This document shows, piece after piece, positions 35,324 to 43,637 of a stretch of DNA of 64,000 nt; the stretch's first letter is position 1; each line of letters begins with the position of its first letter. The stretch lies in the NCBI GenBank assembly GCA_018713055.1, contig DVFW01000013.1, positions 1-64,000 of the forward strand. Direction: 5' to 3'. Both the position numbers and the translations under genes were made by a program. The DNA is from Scatavimonas merdigallinarum. Its GTDB lineage: Bacteria > Bacillota > Clostridia > Oscillospirales > Acutalibacteraceae. A model generated the notes under the pieces. It saw only the letters and a list, made by a program, of their open reading frames with translations. It did not search any database and was not told where the DNA came from.

Positions 35324-35785
35324 ATGGAACACAACTGTGCGTTTCAAGACGGGAAATACAAATTCAGATACAGAGCGGCAGCTGTAATAATTTGCAATAA
35401 CCGTATTTTAATGGTTACAGCTGATAATGTGGATTACTACTATTCTATAGGCGGTGCGGTACATTTGGGAGAACAAGCCGAGGATGCTGCTGTTCGTGAG
35501 GTTTATGAAGAAGCAGGGGTTCATTGCGAAGTCGATAGGCTTCTATTCATTCACGAAAATTTCTTTAACGAAAATGGTTTTGTTAACCACGAAATTGCCT
35601 TTTATTTTTTAATGAAACCTATTAATCCAGAGGCAATAAAAATGGCCAGCAACTCCTGCGGTTTTCAAGAATACCTCAAATGGATTCCCCTTAAAGATTT
35701 ATCAAATCTAAAAGCATATCCTGCATTTTTTAAGGACGAATTGGCTATGTTACCCACAATACCCAGACATCTGATTACAAAATAA
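35324..35785 (+). CDS. NUDIX hydrolase
   Basis: A 153-residue NUDIX-fold protein that likely hydrolyses a nucleoside diphosphate derivative. The NUDIX box is GGAVHLGEQAEDAAVREVYEEAGV-like with all metal-binding residues (R-E-x-x-E-E). The N terminus FRYRAAAVIICNNRILMV is the usual first strand. It is more AT-rich than its neighbours and sits between direct repeats next to a tRNA gene, which suggests acquired DNA. GGAG lies 8 bases before the ATG. Substrate unknown. Confidence 0.88.
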   Translation: MEHNCAFQDGKYKFRYRAAAVIICNNRILMVTADNVDYYYSIGGAVHLGEQAEDAAVREVYEEAGVHCEVDRLLFIHENFFNENGFVNHEIAFYFLMKPINPEAIKMASNSCGFQEYLKWIPLKDLSNLKAYPAFFKDELAMLPTIPRHLITK

Positions 35786-35874
35786 ATTTTCTAATAACTT
35801 TTTTCTGCGAGAGTTTAAGTCCTATCTCAAATTTAGGTGAATCGCTCTTTTTTTGTAGCACCATTACATGTGCA

Positions 35875-35998
35875 AAGAGGCCAAATTTTGGAACTCAAAT
35901 ATGAGACATCCAAATTTCGGCCTCTTTTTCTATGCTGTAAACCCAACATTTAAGCCATTGGTCAAGATTTATCTCTTTTTATAGAAATGAGACATCAA
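35875..35998 (-). mobile_element. MITE-like interspersed repeat, copy A
   Basis: Read on the minus strand this segment aligns over about 125 bp, at roughly three-quarters identity by eye, with 53975-54097. It ends in an imperfect 17-bp hairpin (35876-35892 with 35909-35925; motif AGAGGCC...TTTGGA). Matching blocks include TAAATCTTGA, GCTTAAAT, TGGGTTTA and TTTGAGTTCC. It carries no frame. The terminal inverted repeat seen in copy B is degenerate here (TTGATGTCT), so this is probably the older copy. Confidence 0.75.
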
Positions 35999-36079
35999 AA
36001 ATAAAAGCTTGAAAAACGTACTGCCAAAAAAAGCGGTTCTGTTCTAAACCTACAATTCTCATTTTCCGCTTTTGCAGGC

Positions 36080-36144
36080 GGGTATCCTTTTTGTCAACAC
36101 TTCCCACGCCGTCGCAGACTATGTATCGTTTGCGACGACTTTTC
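36080..36144 (+). repeat. 65-bp direct repeat with hairpin, copy 2
   Basis: Same orientation as copy 1. The stem is CGTCGCA / TGCGACG around the loop GACTATGTATCGTT (36110-36137). The G-to-A and C-to-T changes relative to copy 1 are compensatory. Confidence 0.85.
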
Positions 36145-36172
36145 CTAGCGTTCTTGTTCGCTTAAGCAAATC

Positions 36173-36208
36173 AAAAAAACGAGCGGCAGATTTTTCCTCT
36201 GCCGCTCG
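36173..36208 (-). terminator. Terminator of the str operon after tuf
   Basis: On the minus strand CGAGCGGCAG pairs perfectly with CTGCCGCTCG (10 bp), then TTTTTTT. Confidence 0.92.
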
Positions 36209-36263
36209 CTTGAATTTTATCCAATACAATTCGATAATAGCGCACTACACACTTAATTACCAA

Positions 36264-37466
36264 TTAACCATTAATGGCTGTAACAACGCCGGAACCTACT
36301 GTACGTCCACCTTCGCGGATAGCAAAGCGCAGACCTTCTTCAATCGCGATCGGCGTAATCAGTTCAACGTCCATATCTACGTTATCGCCAGGCATGCACA
36401 TCTCCGTGCCTTCCGGCAGAGAAATTACGCCTGTAACGTCTGTTGTTCTGAAATAGAACTGGGGACGGTAGTTGTTAAAGAACGGCGTATGACGGCCGCC
36501 TTCTTCCTTTGTCAGAACGTAAACCTGTCCACGGAACTTTGTGTGCGGATTAATCGTACCAGGTTTTGCAAGAACCTGTCCTCTTTCAATTTCTGATCTC
36601 TGTACGCCGCGAAGAAGAACACCAACGTTATCGCCAGCCTCTGCATAGTCCAGAATTTTTCTGAACATTTCAATACCTGTAACAACAACTTTTCTTCTTT
36701 CTTCCGTAAGACCAATAATTTCGACCTCTTCAGAAGTCTTCAACTGGCCTCTCTCCACTCTACCGGTAGCAACTGTACCACGGCCTGTAATCGTAAATAC
36801 GTCTTCAACAGGCATAAGGAACGGAAGGTCAGCCTTACGGTCCGGCGTGGGGATAAATTCGTCAACTGCATCCATCAGTTCATGAATGCACTTGTACTCA
36901 GGCGCATTCGGATCCTTGGAAGCACTGTCAAGAGCCAGAAAAGCAGAACCACGAATGATCGGTGTTTCATCTCCCGGGAATTCATACTCGTCAAGCAGTT
37001 CGCGAATTTCCATTTCTACCAGGTCGAGCAGCTCCTCGTCGTCAACCTGGTCCGTTTTGTTCATGAAAACAACAATATAAGGAACACCAACCTGACGGGA
37101 AAGCAGAATGTGCTCTCTCGTCTGGGGCATCGGGCCGTCTGCAGCAGATACAACCAGAATCGCACCGTCCATCTGGGCAGCACCTGTAATCATGTTCTTA
37201 ACATAGTCGGCATGGCCGGGGCAGTCAACGTGCGCATAGTGACGCTTTGCTGTTTCATACTCAACGTGCGCTGTGTTAATTGTAATACCGCGCTCCCTTT
37301 CCTCCGGAGCCTTGTCGATATTGGCATAGTCGACAAAGTCTGCGTCGCCTTCCAGGTTTAAAACCTTTGTAATGGCAGCCGTCAATGTCGTCTTACCATG
37401 GTCAACGTGGCCGATCGTACCAATGTTAATATGCGGTTTATTTCTTTCAAATTTTTCTTTTGCCAT
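36264..37466 (-). CDS. tuf: Elongation factor Tu
   Basis: GTPase that delivers aminoacyl-tRNA to the ribosome, 400 residues. All G motifs are present: GHVDHGKTT, RGITI, DCPGH, NKTD and the SAF motif. The three-domain length is normal. It is the last gene of the str operon and is followed by a strong terminator. GGAGG precedes the ATG. Confidence 0.98.
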   Translation of the reverse strand: MAKEKFERNKPHINIGTIGHVDHGKTTLTAAITKVLNLEGDADFVDYANIDKAPEERERGITINTAHVEYETAKRHYAHVDCPGHADYVKNMITGAAQMDGAILVVSAADGPMPQTREHILLSRQVGVPYIVVFMNKTDQVDDEELLDLVEMEIRELLDEYEFPGDETPIIRGSAFLALDSASKDPNAPEYKCIHELMDAVDEFIPTPDRKADLPFLMPVEDVFTITGRGTVATGRVERGQLKTSEEVEIIGLTEERRKVVVTGIEMFRKILDYAEAGDNVGVLLRGVQRSEIERGQVLAKPGTINPHTKFRGQVYVLTKEEGGRHTPFFNNYRPQFYFRTTDVTGVISLPEGTEMCMPGDNVDMDVELITPIAIEEGLRFAIREGGRTVGSGVVTAING

Positions 37467-37580
37467 TGGAATTTCCTCCCTTGTAATAAAAAGATTTAAA
37501 TTTTTCCAGTTGTCAAGCTATATTTTAGCAATTTTATTATCAAATTGCAATAGGTAAATGAAAAAAGAACGCTTTTACAA

Positions 37581-39662
37581 TCAGTCTTCTTTCTTTGTCC
37601 GCGAAGAAATAATTGCCTCTGAAACAGACTTTGGAACTTCCGCATAATGGCTGGGCTCCATCACATACTGACCGCGGCCCTGCGTCTTGGAGCGCATATC
37701 CGTTGCATAGCCAAACATTTCGGAAAGCGGTACATGCGCGTTAATTCTCTGCGCGCCGTTTTCCGCCTCCATACCCTGGATCATACCGCGCCTGGAGTTC
37801 AAATCGCCAATTACGTCGCCCATATATTCTTCCGGAACAATAACCGTAACCTTCATAATCGGCTCCAGCAATACAGGGCTTGCCTTCTGCATGGCTTCTT
37901 TAAAGGCCATGGAACCGGCAATTTTAAACGCCATTTCAGAAGAGTCTACCTCATGGTAGGAACCATCGTACAGCGTTACCTTTACGTCCACAACATTGTA
38001 GCCCGCCAGCACACCGGAAAGCATGGCTCCCTGAATACCCTGGTCAACCGCAGGAATATATTCCTTTGGAATCGCACCGCCGACAATTGCGTTGACAAAT
38101 TCATAACCTTTTGTCGGATTGGGCTCAATCTTGATCTTAACATGGCCATACTGGCCCTTACCGCCGGACTGTCTTGCATACTTTCTATCTACATCTGCAG
38201 TGGAACGGATCGTTTCTTTATAAGCAACCTGCGGTTTACCGATATTGGCTTCCACTTTAAATTCGCGCAAAAGCCGGTCGACAATAATCTCCAAATGGAG
38301 CTCGCCCATACCTGCAATAATGGTCTGTCCCGTTTCTTCGTCGGTATAAGCCTTGAAAGTAGGGTCTTCTTCTGCAAGCTTTGCAAGGGCAATCCCCATC
38401 TTTTCCTGGCCTGCCTTCGTCTTTGGTTCTATGGCCACGCGGATAACCGGTTCCGGGAACTCCATAGATTCCAAAATAACCGGATGCTTTTCATCACAAA
38501 GCGTATCGCCCGTTGTTGTATTCTTCAGGCCAACGGCTGCTGCAATATCTCCTGCATAACAAATGTCGATGTCTTTTCTGTCGTTTGCATGCATCTGCAA
38601 AATACGGCCCATGCGTTCGTTATTGTCCTTCGTTGAGTTATAAACGGTGGAACCGGCCTTGACTGTTCCCGAATACACACGGAAAAAGCACAGCTTGCCT
38701 ACAAACGGGTCCGCGGCAATCTTAAACGCAAGCGCAGCAAAGGGTTCTTCATCAGAAGAGTGGCGAACGGTTTCTTCTTCTGTTTCGGGGTTTATACCCT
38801 TAATTGCCGGAACATCCGTTGGAGCCGGCATGTAATCTACAATAGCGTCGAGCAGCTTTTGTACGCCTTTGTTACGGTAAGACGTGCCGCAGGTAACCGG
38901 CACCATTGTGTTTTCAATCGTGCTCTTGCGAATCTGCGCTTTAATCTCTTCTACTGTAAGTTCCTCGCCGCTGAAGTACTTTTCCATAAGCTCCTCGTTT
39001 TGTTCGGCAACATGCTCGATCAGCTCATCATGGTACTTCTGGGCAAGCTCCTTCATGTCTTCAGGGATTTCTTCTTCCCGCATATCTTTGCCAAGGTCGT
39101 CATAATAGACCTCCGCCTTCATTTCAACAAGGTCAATAATCCCCTTAAACGTTTCTTCCGACCCAATCGGCAGCTGGATCGGTACCGCGTTGCATTTAAG
39201 CCTGTCTTTCATCATCTGGACAACCCTGTAAAAGTCAGCGCCCATAATATCCATTTTATTAACATATACCATTCTGGGAACGCCGTAATTGTCCGCCTGG
39301 CGCCATACGGTTTCAGACTGGGGCTCAACGCCGCCCTTTGCGCACAGAACTGTAACAGAACCATCCAACACACGCAGGGAACGCTCTACTTCTACAGTAA
39401 AGTCCACATGCCCCGGGGTGTCTATAATATTGATTCTGTGTTCTTTCCAAAAACAGGTCGTGGCAGCAGAGGTAATGGTAATACCCCTTTCCTGCTCCTG
39501 TACCATCCAGTCCATAGTGGCGCCGCCATCATGCGTTTCACCAATTTTATGGTTGATACCCGTATAGAACAGGATACGCTCTGTTGTGGTAGTCTTACCG
39601 GCGTCAATATGCGCCATAATGCCGATATTTCTTGTCTTTTCAAGAGAAACCTGCCTTGACAT
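37581..39662 (-). CDS. fusA: Elongation factor G
   Basis: Translocase GTPase of 693 residues. G motifs are AHIDAGKTTT, RGITI, DTPGHVDF and NKMD, and domain IV has the RQSGGKGQYGHVKI loop. The start is ATG 39660-39662 with AAGGAGG upstream; a longer frame adds five residues without a ribosome site. It lies between rpsG (18 bp) and tuf. A divergent second EF-G-like protein is encoded near 60.6-62.7 kb. Confidence 0.98.
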   Translation of the reverse strand: MSRQVSLEKTRNIGIMAHIDAGKTTTTERILFYTGINHKIGETHDGGATMDWMVQEQERGITITSAATTCFWKEHRINIIDTPGHVDFTVEVERSLRVLDGSVTVLCAKGGVEPQSETVWRQADNYGVPRMVYVNKMDIMGADFYRVVQMMKDRLKCNAVPIQLPIGSEETFKGIIDLVEMKAEVYYDDLGKDMREEEIPEDMKELAQKYHDELIEHVAEQNEELMEKYFSGEELTVEEIKAQIRKSTIENTMVPVTCGTSYRNKGVQKLLDAIVDYMPAPTDVPAIKGINPETEEETVRHSSDEEPFAALAFKIAADPFVGKLCFFRVYSGTVKAGSTVYNSTKDNNERMGRILQMHANDRKDIDICYAGDIAAAVGLKNTTTGDTLCDEKHPVILESMEFPEPVIRVAIEPKTKAGQEKMGIALAKLAEEDPTFKAYTDEETGQTIIAGMGELHLEIIVDRLLREFKVEANIGKPQVAYKETIRSTADVDRKYARQSGGKGQYGHVKIKIEPNPTKGYEFVNAIVGGAIPKEYIPAVDQGIQGAMLSGVLAGYNVVDVKVTLYDGSYHEVDSSEMAFKIAGSMAFKEAMQKASPVLLEPIMKVTVIVPEEYMGDVIGDLNSRRGMIQGMEAENGAQRINAHVPLSEMFGYATDMRSKTQGRGQYVMEPSHYAEVPKSVSEAIISSRTKKED

Positions 39663-39680
39663 AAAATCCTCCTTAAACAA

Positions 39681-40151
39681 TTACCATCTGAAATGTGCAA
39701 AAGCCTTATTGGCCTCTGCCATCTTATGCGTATCATCACGCTTCTTGGCAGCGCCGCCTGCGCCGTTCAAAGCATCAAGGATTTCACCGGCAAGTCTTTC
39801 CTTCATTGTTTTTTCACTGCGCTGTCTTGCATAAGTGGAAAGCCAACGCAGTCCCAAGGTCTGCCTTCTTTCCGCTCTTACCTCCATAGGAACCTGGTAT
39901 GTTGCGCCACCTACGCGGCGAGCTTTTACTTCAAGCACAGGCATTAAATTTTCCATGCACTGTTCAAAAACCTCTAACGGGTCTTTTCCTGTTTTTTCAC
40001 GGATGATATCGAACGCGCCATAAACAATTTTCTGCGCAACGCCTTTCTTTCCGTCATACATAATATTGTTGATCAGACGTGTAACAAGCTTTGAATGATA
40101 AAGCGGGTCCGGTAAAACATCACGCTTTGCTATTGAGCCTCTTCTTGGCAC
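39681..40151 (-). CDS. rpsG: 30S ribosomal protein S7
   Basis: Primary 16S rRNA binding protein that nucleates the 30S head, 156 residues, the standard length. It starts with GTG at 40149-40151, reading PRRGSIAKRDVLPDP, with AGGAGG at proper distance; the frame extends upstream artificially. Typical segments are FEQCMENLMPVLEVKARRVGG and TYQVPMEV. A structured 171-nt leader separates it from rpsL. Confidence 0.97.
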   Translation of the reverse strand: MPRRGSIAKRDVLPDPLYHSKLVTRLINNIMYDGKKGVAQKIVYGAFDIIREKTGKDPLEVFEQCMENLMPVLEVKARRVGGATYQVPMEVRAERRQTLGLRWLSTYARQRSEKTMKERLAGEILDALNGAGGAAKKRDDTHKMAEANKAFAHFRW

Positions 40152-40192
40152 TTTACTTCCCTCCTTCACAATTAAGAGATATCATCGGTACT

Positions 40193-40234
40193 CGAAAGCG
40201 ACAAACTCCCGTTGGCCAATACAAAAGGCTTTCG
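40193..40234 (-). promoter_or_regulatory. Structured rpsL-rpsG intercistronic leader
   Basis: CGAAAGC and GCTTTCG form a 7-bp stem enclosing a 28-base region with its own CAAC/GTTG hairpin, ending about 40 nt before the rpsG start. In E. coli S7 represses translation by binding the rpsL-rpsG intercistronic RNA; a similar role here is a guess from position and structure. Confidence 0.4.
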
Positions 40235-40322
40235 TATCTTAACATATATAAAAGCACATCTGTATTGTACTGGTATTTACAAAAAATAACCTTATCCCAT
40301 TGAAAGCCTTGTCAATTCCTTC

Positions 40323-40742
40323 TTACTTACCTGCTTTCGGACGCTTTGCGCCGTACTTGGAACGGGCCTGCATACGCTTTGCAACACCCTGTGCGTCAAG
40401 CGTTCCCCTGATAATGTGGTAACGCACACCAGGAAGATCCTTGACCCTTCCGCCTCTGATCAGAACAACAGAGTGCTCCTGCAGATTGTGGCCCACGCCC
40501 GGGATATAGGAACTGACTTCGATACCGTTTGAAAGCCTTACCCTTGCAATTTTTCTAAGCGCTGAGTTCGGCTTTTTAGGCGTAGCTGTTTTTACAGCCG
40601 TGCAGACGCCTCTTTTTTGTGGGGAGCTCTGGTCAATTGCTCTGCGTTTTTTGGAGTTCCAACCCTTTAAAAGAGCAGGCGCCTTTGCTTTCTTTTCAGA
40701 TACCTCGCGGCCCTTGCGTACCAACTGGTTAAAGGTAGGCAT
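40323..40742 (-). CDS. rpsL: 30S ribosomal protein S12
   Basis: Decoding-site protein, 139 residues. It contains the conserved TATPKKPNSALRK loop, with lysine at the streptomycin-sensitive position, and PGVGHNLQEHSVVLIRGGRVKDLPGVRY. The insertion NSKKRRAIDQ before SSPQKRGVC is normal for Firmicutes. It starts at ATG 40740-40742 with GGAGG upstream and is the first gene of the str operon. Confidence 0.98.
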   Translation of the reverse strand: MPTFNQLVRKGREVSEKKAKAPALLKGWNSKKRRAIDQSSPQKRGVCTAVKTATPKKPNSALRKIARVRLSNGIEVSSYIPGVGHNLQEHSVVLIRGGRVKDLPGVRYHIIRGTLDAQGVAKRMQARSKYGAKRPKAGK

Positions 40743-40923
40743 AGACACAAATTCCTCCTTCCTAAAAAATTTTTATGTGAACGGGAAATATTATAATATG
40801 TCCCGGCCAACAGCACTTTATGCAATTATTGGTAATATACAGAAAAAATGCGGTTTTCAGCATGTTTTTGCAGCAGAAAAACCACCGTAAAACATACAAA
40901 ACACCATTACTCGGCAATTTAGA

Positions 40924-40953
40924 ATGATACCACAAGCAACGGCGTTTTGTCAA
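40924..40953 (-). promoter_or_regulatory. Promoter of the str operon
   Basis: On the minus strand TTGACA, 18 bases, TATCAT, giving a leader of about 175 nt before rpsL. A second TATAAT inside an inverted CGGGA/TCCCG repeat (about 40782-40806) could be an additional start. Confidence 0.65.
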
Positions 40954-41373
40954 CGTTTTTATGCAGTTGCCATGGGAATTTTACAAAATAACGGGCAAAT
41001 TTTTATCCGGCTGCTTTTGCACATTTGCCAGTACGGCGGGCAGCCTGCAGAGTAAAAGCAGGCATCTGTGTTTCACGCTGTATGTTTTACTTATATCCAT
41101 TGTAACGTCCTTACATATTTTACAGCAGCAATTCTTTTTCCATGTCGTTTCTAATTGATTTAAAAATGAATTCCCCATATTATTAGAAAAGACGCATTTT
41201 CAACTGTACGGCGTGCAATACAACCGTCTTAATTTGCCTGGTTTTTTATACGTAACGCGCGTGCAGTTTTGTAGGTTTTGTAAATATATTCCATTTTTAC
41301 ATTGCCTTTTGTCCAAAGATTTTCTTTTGTTTTTGTAATATTCTACAAATAAAAAAAATCATGTGAAAAACTG
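40954..41373. other. Intergenic region between str and LacI promoters
   Basis: No gene or structured RNA recognised. Short frames of about 65 codons on both strands lack ribosome binding sites. Confidence 0.55.
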
Positions 41374-41402
41374 TTGACACAAATTACAACAACACTTATA
41401 CT
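41374..41402 (+). promoter_or_regulatory. Promoter of the LacI-family regulator gene
   Basis: TTGACA, 17 bases, TATACT. The operator at 41440-41455 lies about 30 bp downstream of the expected start, a position fit for roadblock repression. Confidence 0.8.
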
Positions 41403-41439
41403 GAGGGTGTCAAAAAAAAGTGGATTTTGGCATTAAAAA

Positions 41440-41455
41440 ATGACATCGATTTCAT
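41440..41455. promoter_or_regulatory. LacI-family operator O1
   Basis: ATGACATCGATTTCAT, a palindrome of the form ATGA-N-ATCGAT-N-TCAT. The reverse complement is identical to the site at 42508-42523. It sits just upstream of the regulator start codon. Confidence 0.8.
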
Positions 41456-41465
41456 GGAGATTTAT

Positions 41466-42476
41466 ATGGGTAACGTAAACATCAGCATCGTCGCACAAAA
41501 AGCACAGGTTTCACAATCCACCGTTTCCAGAGTACTCAACAACAGTCCTCTTGTAAAAGAAACAACGGCCAATAAAGTCAGACAGGTTATCAAAGAATTG
41601 GGCTATACCCCAAACGAGCTCGCACGCGGGCTGCGCAGCAACGAAACCAAGACGGTCGGCGTCATTGTATCAAATGTGCTGAACCCGTTTTTTACTTCCA
41701 TTGTGCGTGGTATAGAGGATCTGGCGAATAAAGCCAATTACCATATTATGCTTTGCAACACAGACGAAAAGGCCGAAAAAGAACAGCAATACATACAGGC
41801 TCTGCTAAGTAAGCGGGTAGACGGCCTGATCATTGCAAGTACCGGCACCAAAAACGACTATGCCGCCCTGATCGGCAATAAACCTGTCGTATTTGTCGAC
41901 CGCAAACCGGAAGGCAGCAACAAGGGGAAATTTGACACCGTTCTGGTTCATAACCGGGACGGCAGTCGCAAAGCCGTAACCCAGCTGATTGAAGCGGGGT
42001 ACCAGCGTATTGGCATTATCACTGGCTCCAACGTATCGACCACTGGTTACGAACGTCTTTCTGGCTATGAACAGGCTTTTTCTGACAAAAAGCTGCCGCT
42101 GGACCGTTCTCTGATCAAGCTGGGTGATTTTTTAGGTCACACTGCTTATCAAAATGCAATCGATCTCATTAAAAATTGCAGCTGCGATGCAATCTTTGCA
42201 GCAAACAATATGATTTTACTCGGTGTTTTGAGGGCGATAACAGAGCTGGGTGTAAATATCCCTGACGAAGTAGGAATATCTGCTTTCGACGATCTGGAAT
42301 GGATGCAGTTTTGCCAGCCGCAGATCACCGCCGTCAGGCAGCCCACCTATGAAATGGGCACGGCCGCTATGTCCCTTCTGCTTGATCGCATAGCGGAGTC
42401 AGAAGAACCGACCAGAGAAATAAATCTTCCCGTAGAGCTCATTGTCAGACAGTCCTCACAAAAACAAATTACTTAA
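41466..42476 (+). CDS. LacI/GalR-family transcriptional regulator
   Basis: Sugar-responsive regulator of 336 residues. The N-terminal HTH and hinge helix run ISIVAQKAQVSQSTVSRVLNN...ELGYTPNELARGLRS, followed by a periplasmic-binding-like effector domain (about 60-330) with TKTVGVIVSNVLNPFF and the C-terminal DEVGISAFDD/ITAVRQPTYEMG signatures. I start at ATG 41466-41468, 6 bases after GGAG; upstream in-frame starts overlap the operator. It is the first gene of the pentose operon and likely represses itself and the transporter genes through the two matching palindromes. Confidence 0.93.
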   Translation: MGNVNISIVAQKAQVSQSTVSRVLNNSPLVKETTANKVRQVIKELGYTPNELARGLRSNETKTVGVIVSNVLNPFFTSIVRGIEDLANKANYHIMLCNTDEKAEKEQQYIQALLSKRVDGLIIASTGTKNDYAALIGNKPVVFVDRKPEGSNKGKFDTVLVHNRDGSRKAVTQLIEAGYQRIGIITGSNVSTTGYERLSGYEQAFSDKKLPLDRSLIKLGDFLGHTAYQNAIDLIKNCSCDAIFAANNMILLGVLRAITELGVNIPDEVGISAFDDLEWMQFCQPQITAVRQPTYEMGTAAMSLLLDRIAESEEPTREINLPVELIVRQSSQKQIT

Positions 42477-42507
42477 AAAATGGAGTCGTTTCATTTTTTG
42501 CCGCAAA

Positions 42508-42523
42508 ATGAAATCGATGTCAT
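42508..42523. promoter_or_regulatory. LacI-family operator O2
   Basis: ATGAAATCGATGTCAT, the exact inverse complement of O1, in the gap before the binding-protein gene. A clear promoter could not be placed around it. Confidence 0.8.
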
Positions 42524-42590
42524 TTTATACCAATTGCAAATTTCAGTCTGAAAAAGCAAAAATGTATGAAAAAGAATGGAGGAAAATTTT

Positions 42591-43565
42591 ATGAAAAAAA
42601 TACTTGCTATCGTCATGTCCCTGGTTTTGGTCCTTTTGCTTGGCGCATGTTCTACCGAAGGAAATCCCAGTTCCAGTTCTAATCCTTCTTCCGACAATTC
42701 TTCAAATCAGGCCGAAAAGGAGATTACTATAGGCGTTACCTTTATGACGCTCAACAGCCCCTTCTTTGAAGCCATGCAAAGAGGCGTCCAGGAAGAAGCG
42801 GACAAAAGCGGCGTAAAGGCGGTTATCAGTGACGCACAGCTGAACTCTGCACAGCAGATCAGCAGCGTTGAAAATCTGATCGCCCAAAAGGTAGACGTCA
42901 TTCTGCTTAACGCGGTTGATTCCAAGGCAATTGTCCCTGCTGTCGAAGCGGCAAACGAAGCAGGCATTCCTGTTATCTGTCTGGACGTTATGGCAGAAGG
43001 CGGAGAAGTGGCTGCTTTTATTGCTTCTAATAATGTGGCGGCCGGCGAAATGGGCGGCGAGTTTATCGCAGAGCAGCTTGGCGGCAAGGGCGACGTCGTT
43101 ATCCTAGACGGTCCTCCCATCAGCTCCTTCCAGGACAGAGCCCAGGGCTTTGAAAACGCGCTGAAAAATTATCCAGACATCAACATCGTACAACATATCA
43201 ACGCAGTTGAAAACAGTATGACCGCATTCGTCACCGCGGCAGATAACATCCTTTCGGCACATCCCGACCTGAGCGCTGTTTTAGCGGTCAACGACTACGG
43301 TTCAATCGCAGTTGAATCTGCAGTTAAATCTGCAGCCAAAGATTTTGACGTAATCTCTGTTGGCGTGGACGGCATGGAAGACGCCGTAAACGCAATTGTA
43401 AACGGCGACGTTGTTGCCGGATCTGTTGCGCAGCAGCCTGCAGAAATGGGCCGCATTGGTATTCAGACTGCAATTAAACTGGTAAACGGCGAAACCGTCG
43501 AAGAAACCATTGACGTTCCGCTGAAAATGCTTACAAAAGAAACCGCAGAAGGCTTTTCCTGGTAA
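42591..43565 (+). CDS. Ribose-type sugar ABC transporter substrate-binding lipoprotein
   Basis: Extracellular receptor of the importer, 324 residues. A lipoprotein signal peptide ends in LLGAC (lipidated cysteine near residue 21), followed by a Ser/Asn linker and an RbsB-like type I binding fold: ITIGVTFMTLNSPFF, KVDVILLNAVDSKAIVPAV, GIPVICLD and LDGPPISSFQDRAQGF. GGAGG precedes the ATG. The family binds free pentoses or hexoses, sometimes modified. The exact ligand is not readable. A strong hairpin follows the gene. Confidence 0.93.
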   Translation: MKKILAIVMSLVLVLLLGACSTEGNPSSSSNPSSDNSSNQAEKEITIGVTFMTLNSPFFEAMQRGVQEEADKSGVKAVISDAQLNSAQQISSVENLIAQKVDVILLNAVDSKAIVPAVEAANEAGIPVICLDVMAEGGEVAAFIASNNVAAGEMGGEFIAEQLGGKGDVVILDGPPISSFQDRAQGFENALKNYPDINIVQHINAVENSMTAFVTAADNILSAHPDLSAVLAVNDYGSIAVESAVKSAAKDFDVISVGVDGMEDAVNAIVNGDVVAGSVAQQPAEMGRIGIQTAIKLVNGETVEETIDVPLKMLTKETAEGFSW

Positions 43566-43583
43566 ATCGGACAGTAACATGGC

Positions 43584-43617
43584 CTTCGGGATGCATGCGT
43601 TTGCATGCATCCCGAAG
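43584..43617 (+). promoter_or_regulatory. Perfect 15-bp intercistronic hairpin
   Basis: CTTCGGGATGCATGC pairs without mismatch to the right arm around a GTTT loop. No T run follows, and the next ribosome binding site (GGAGGTG) starts 5 bases later. Such hairpins after binding-protein genes usually stabilise the upstream mRNA so that the receptor is made in excess. Confidence 0.75.
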
Positions 43618-43637
43618 ATCCGGAGGTGAACAATTTC

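Larger units (their letters stand above)
35786..36263. other. Repeat-rich intergenic region after the NUDIX gene
   Basis: This 480-bp gap holds a GCGA...TCGC hairpin followed by TTTTTTT near 35809-35855 (a likely NUDIX terminator), repeat copy A, the second 65-bp direct repeat and the tuf terminator. No gene is supported: a long plus-strand frame from 36072 runs antisense into tuf and is an artefact. Confidence 0.7.

Noticed and set aside
40981..41178. 65-codon minus-strand cysteine-rich frame between str and the LacI gene
   Set aside because: No ribosome binding site, overlaps another equal-sized frame on the other strand, and lies outside any transcript that I can support.
43584..43617. 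Intrinsic terminator after the sugar-binding protein gene
   Set aside because: The stem is perfect but no T run follows, and the ATPase gene starts 20 bp later, so a stability hairpin is more likely.
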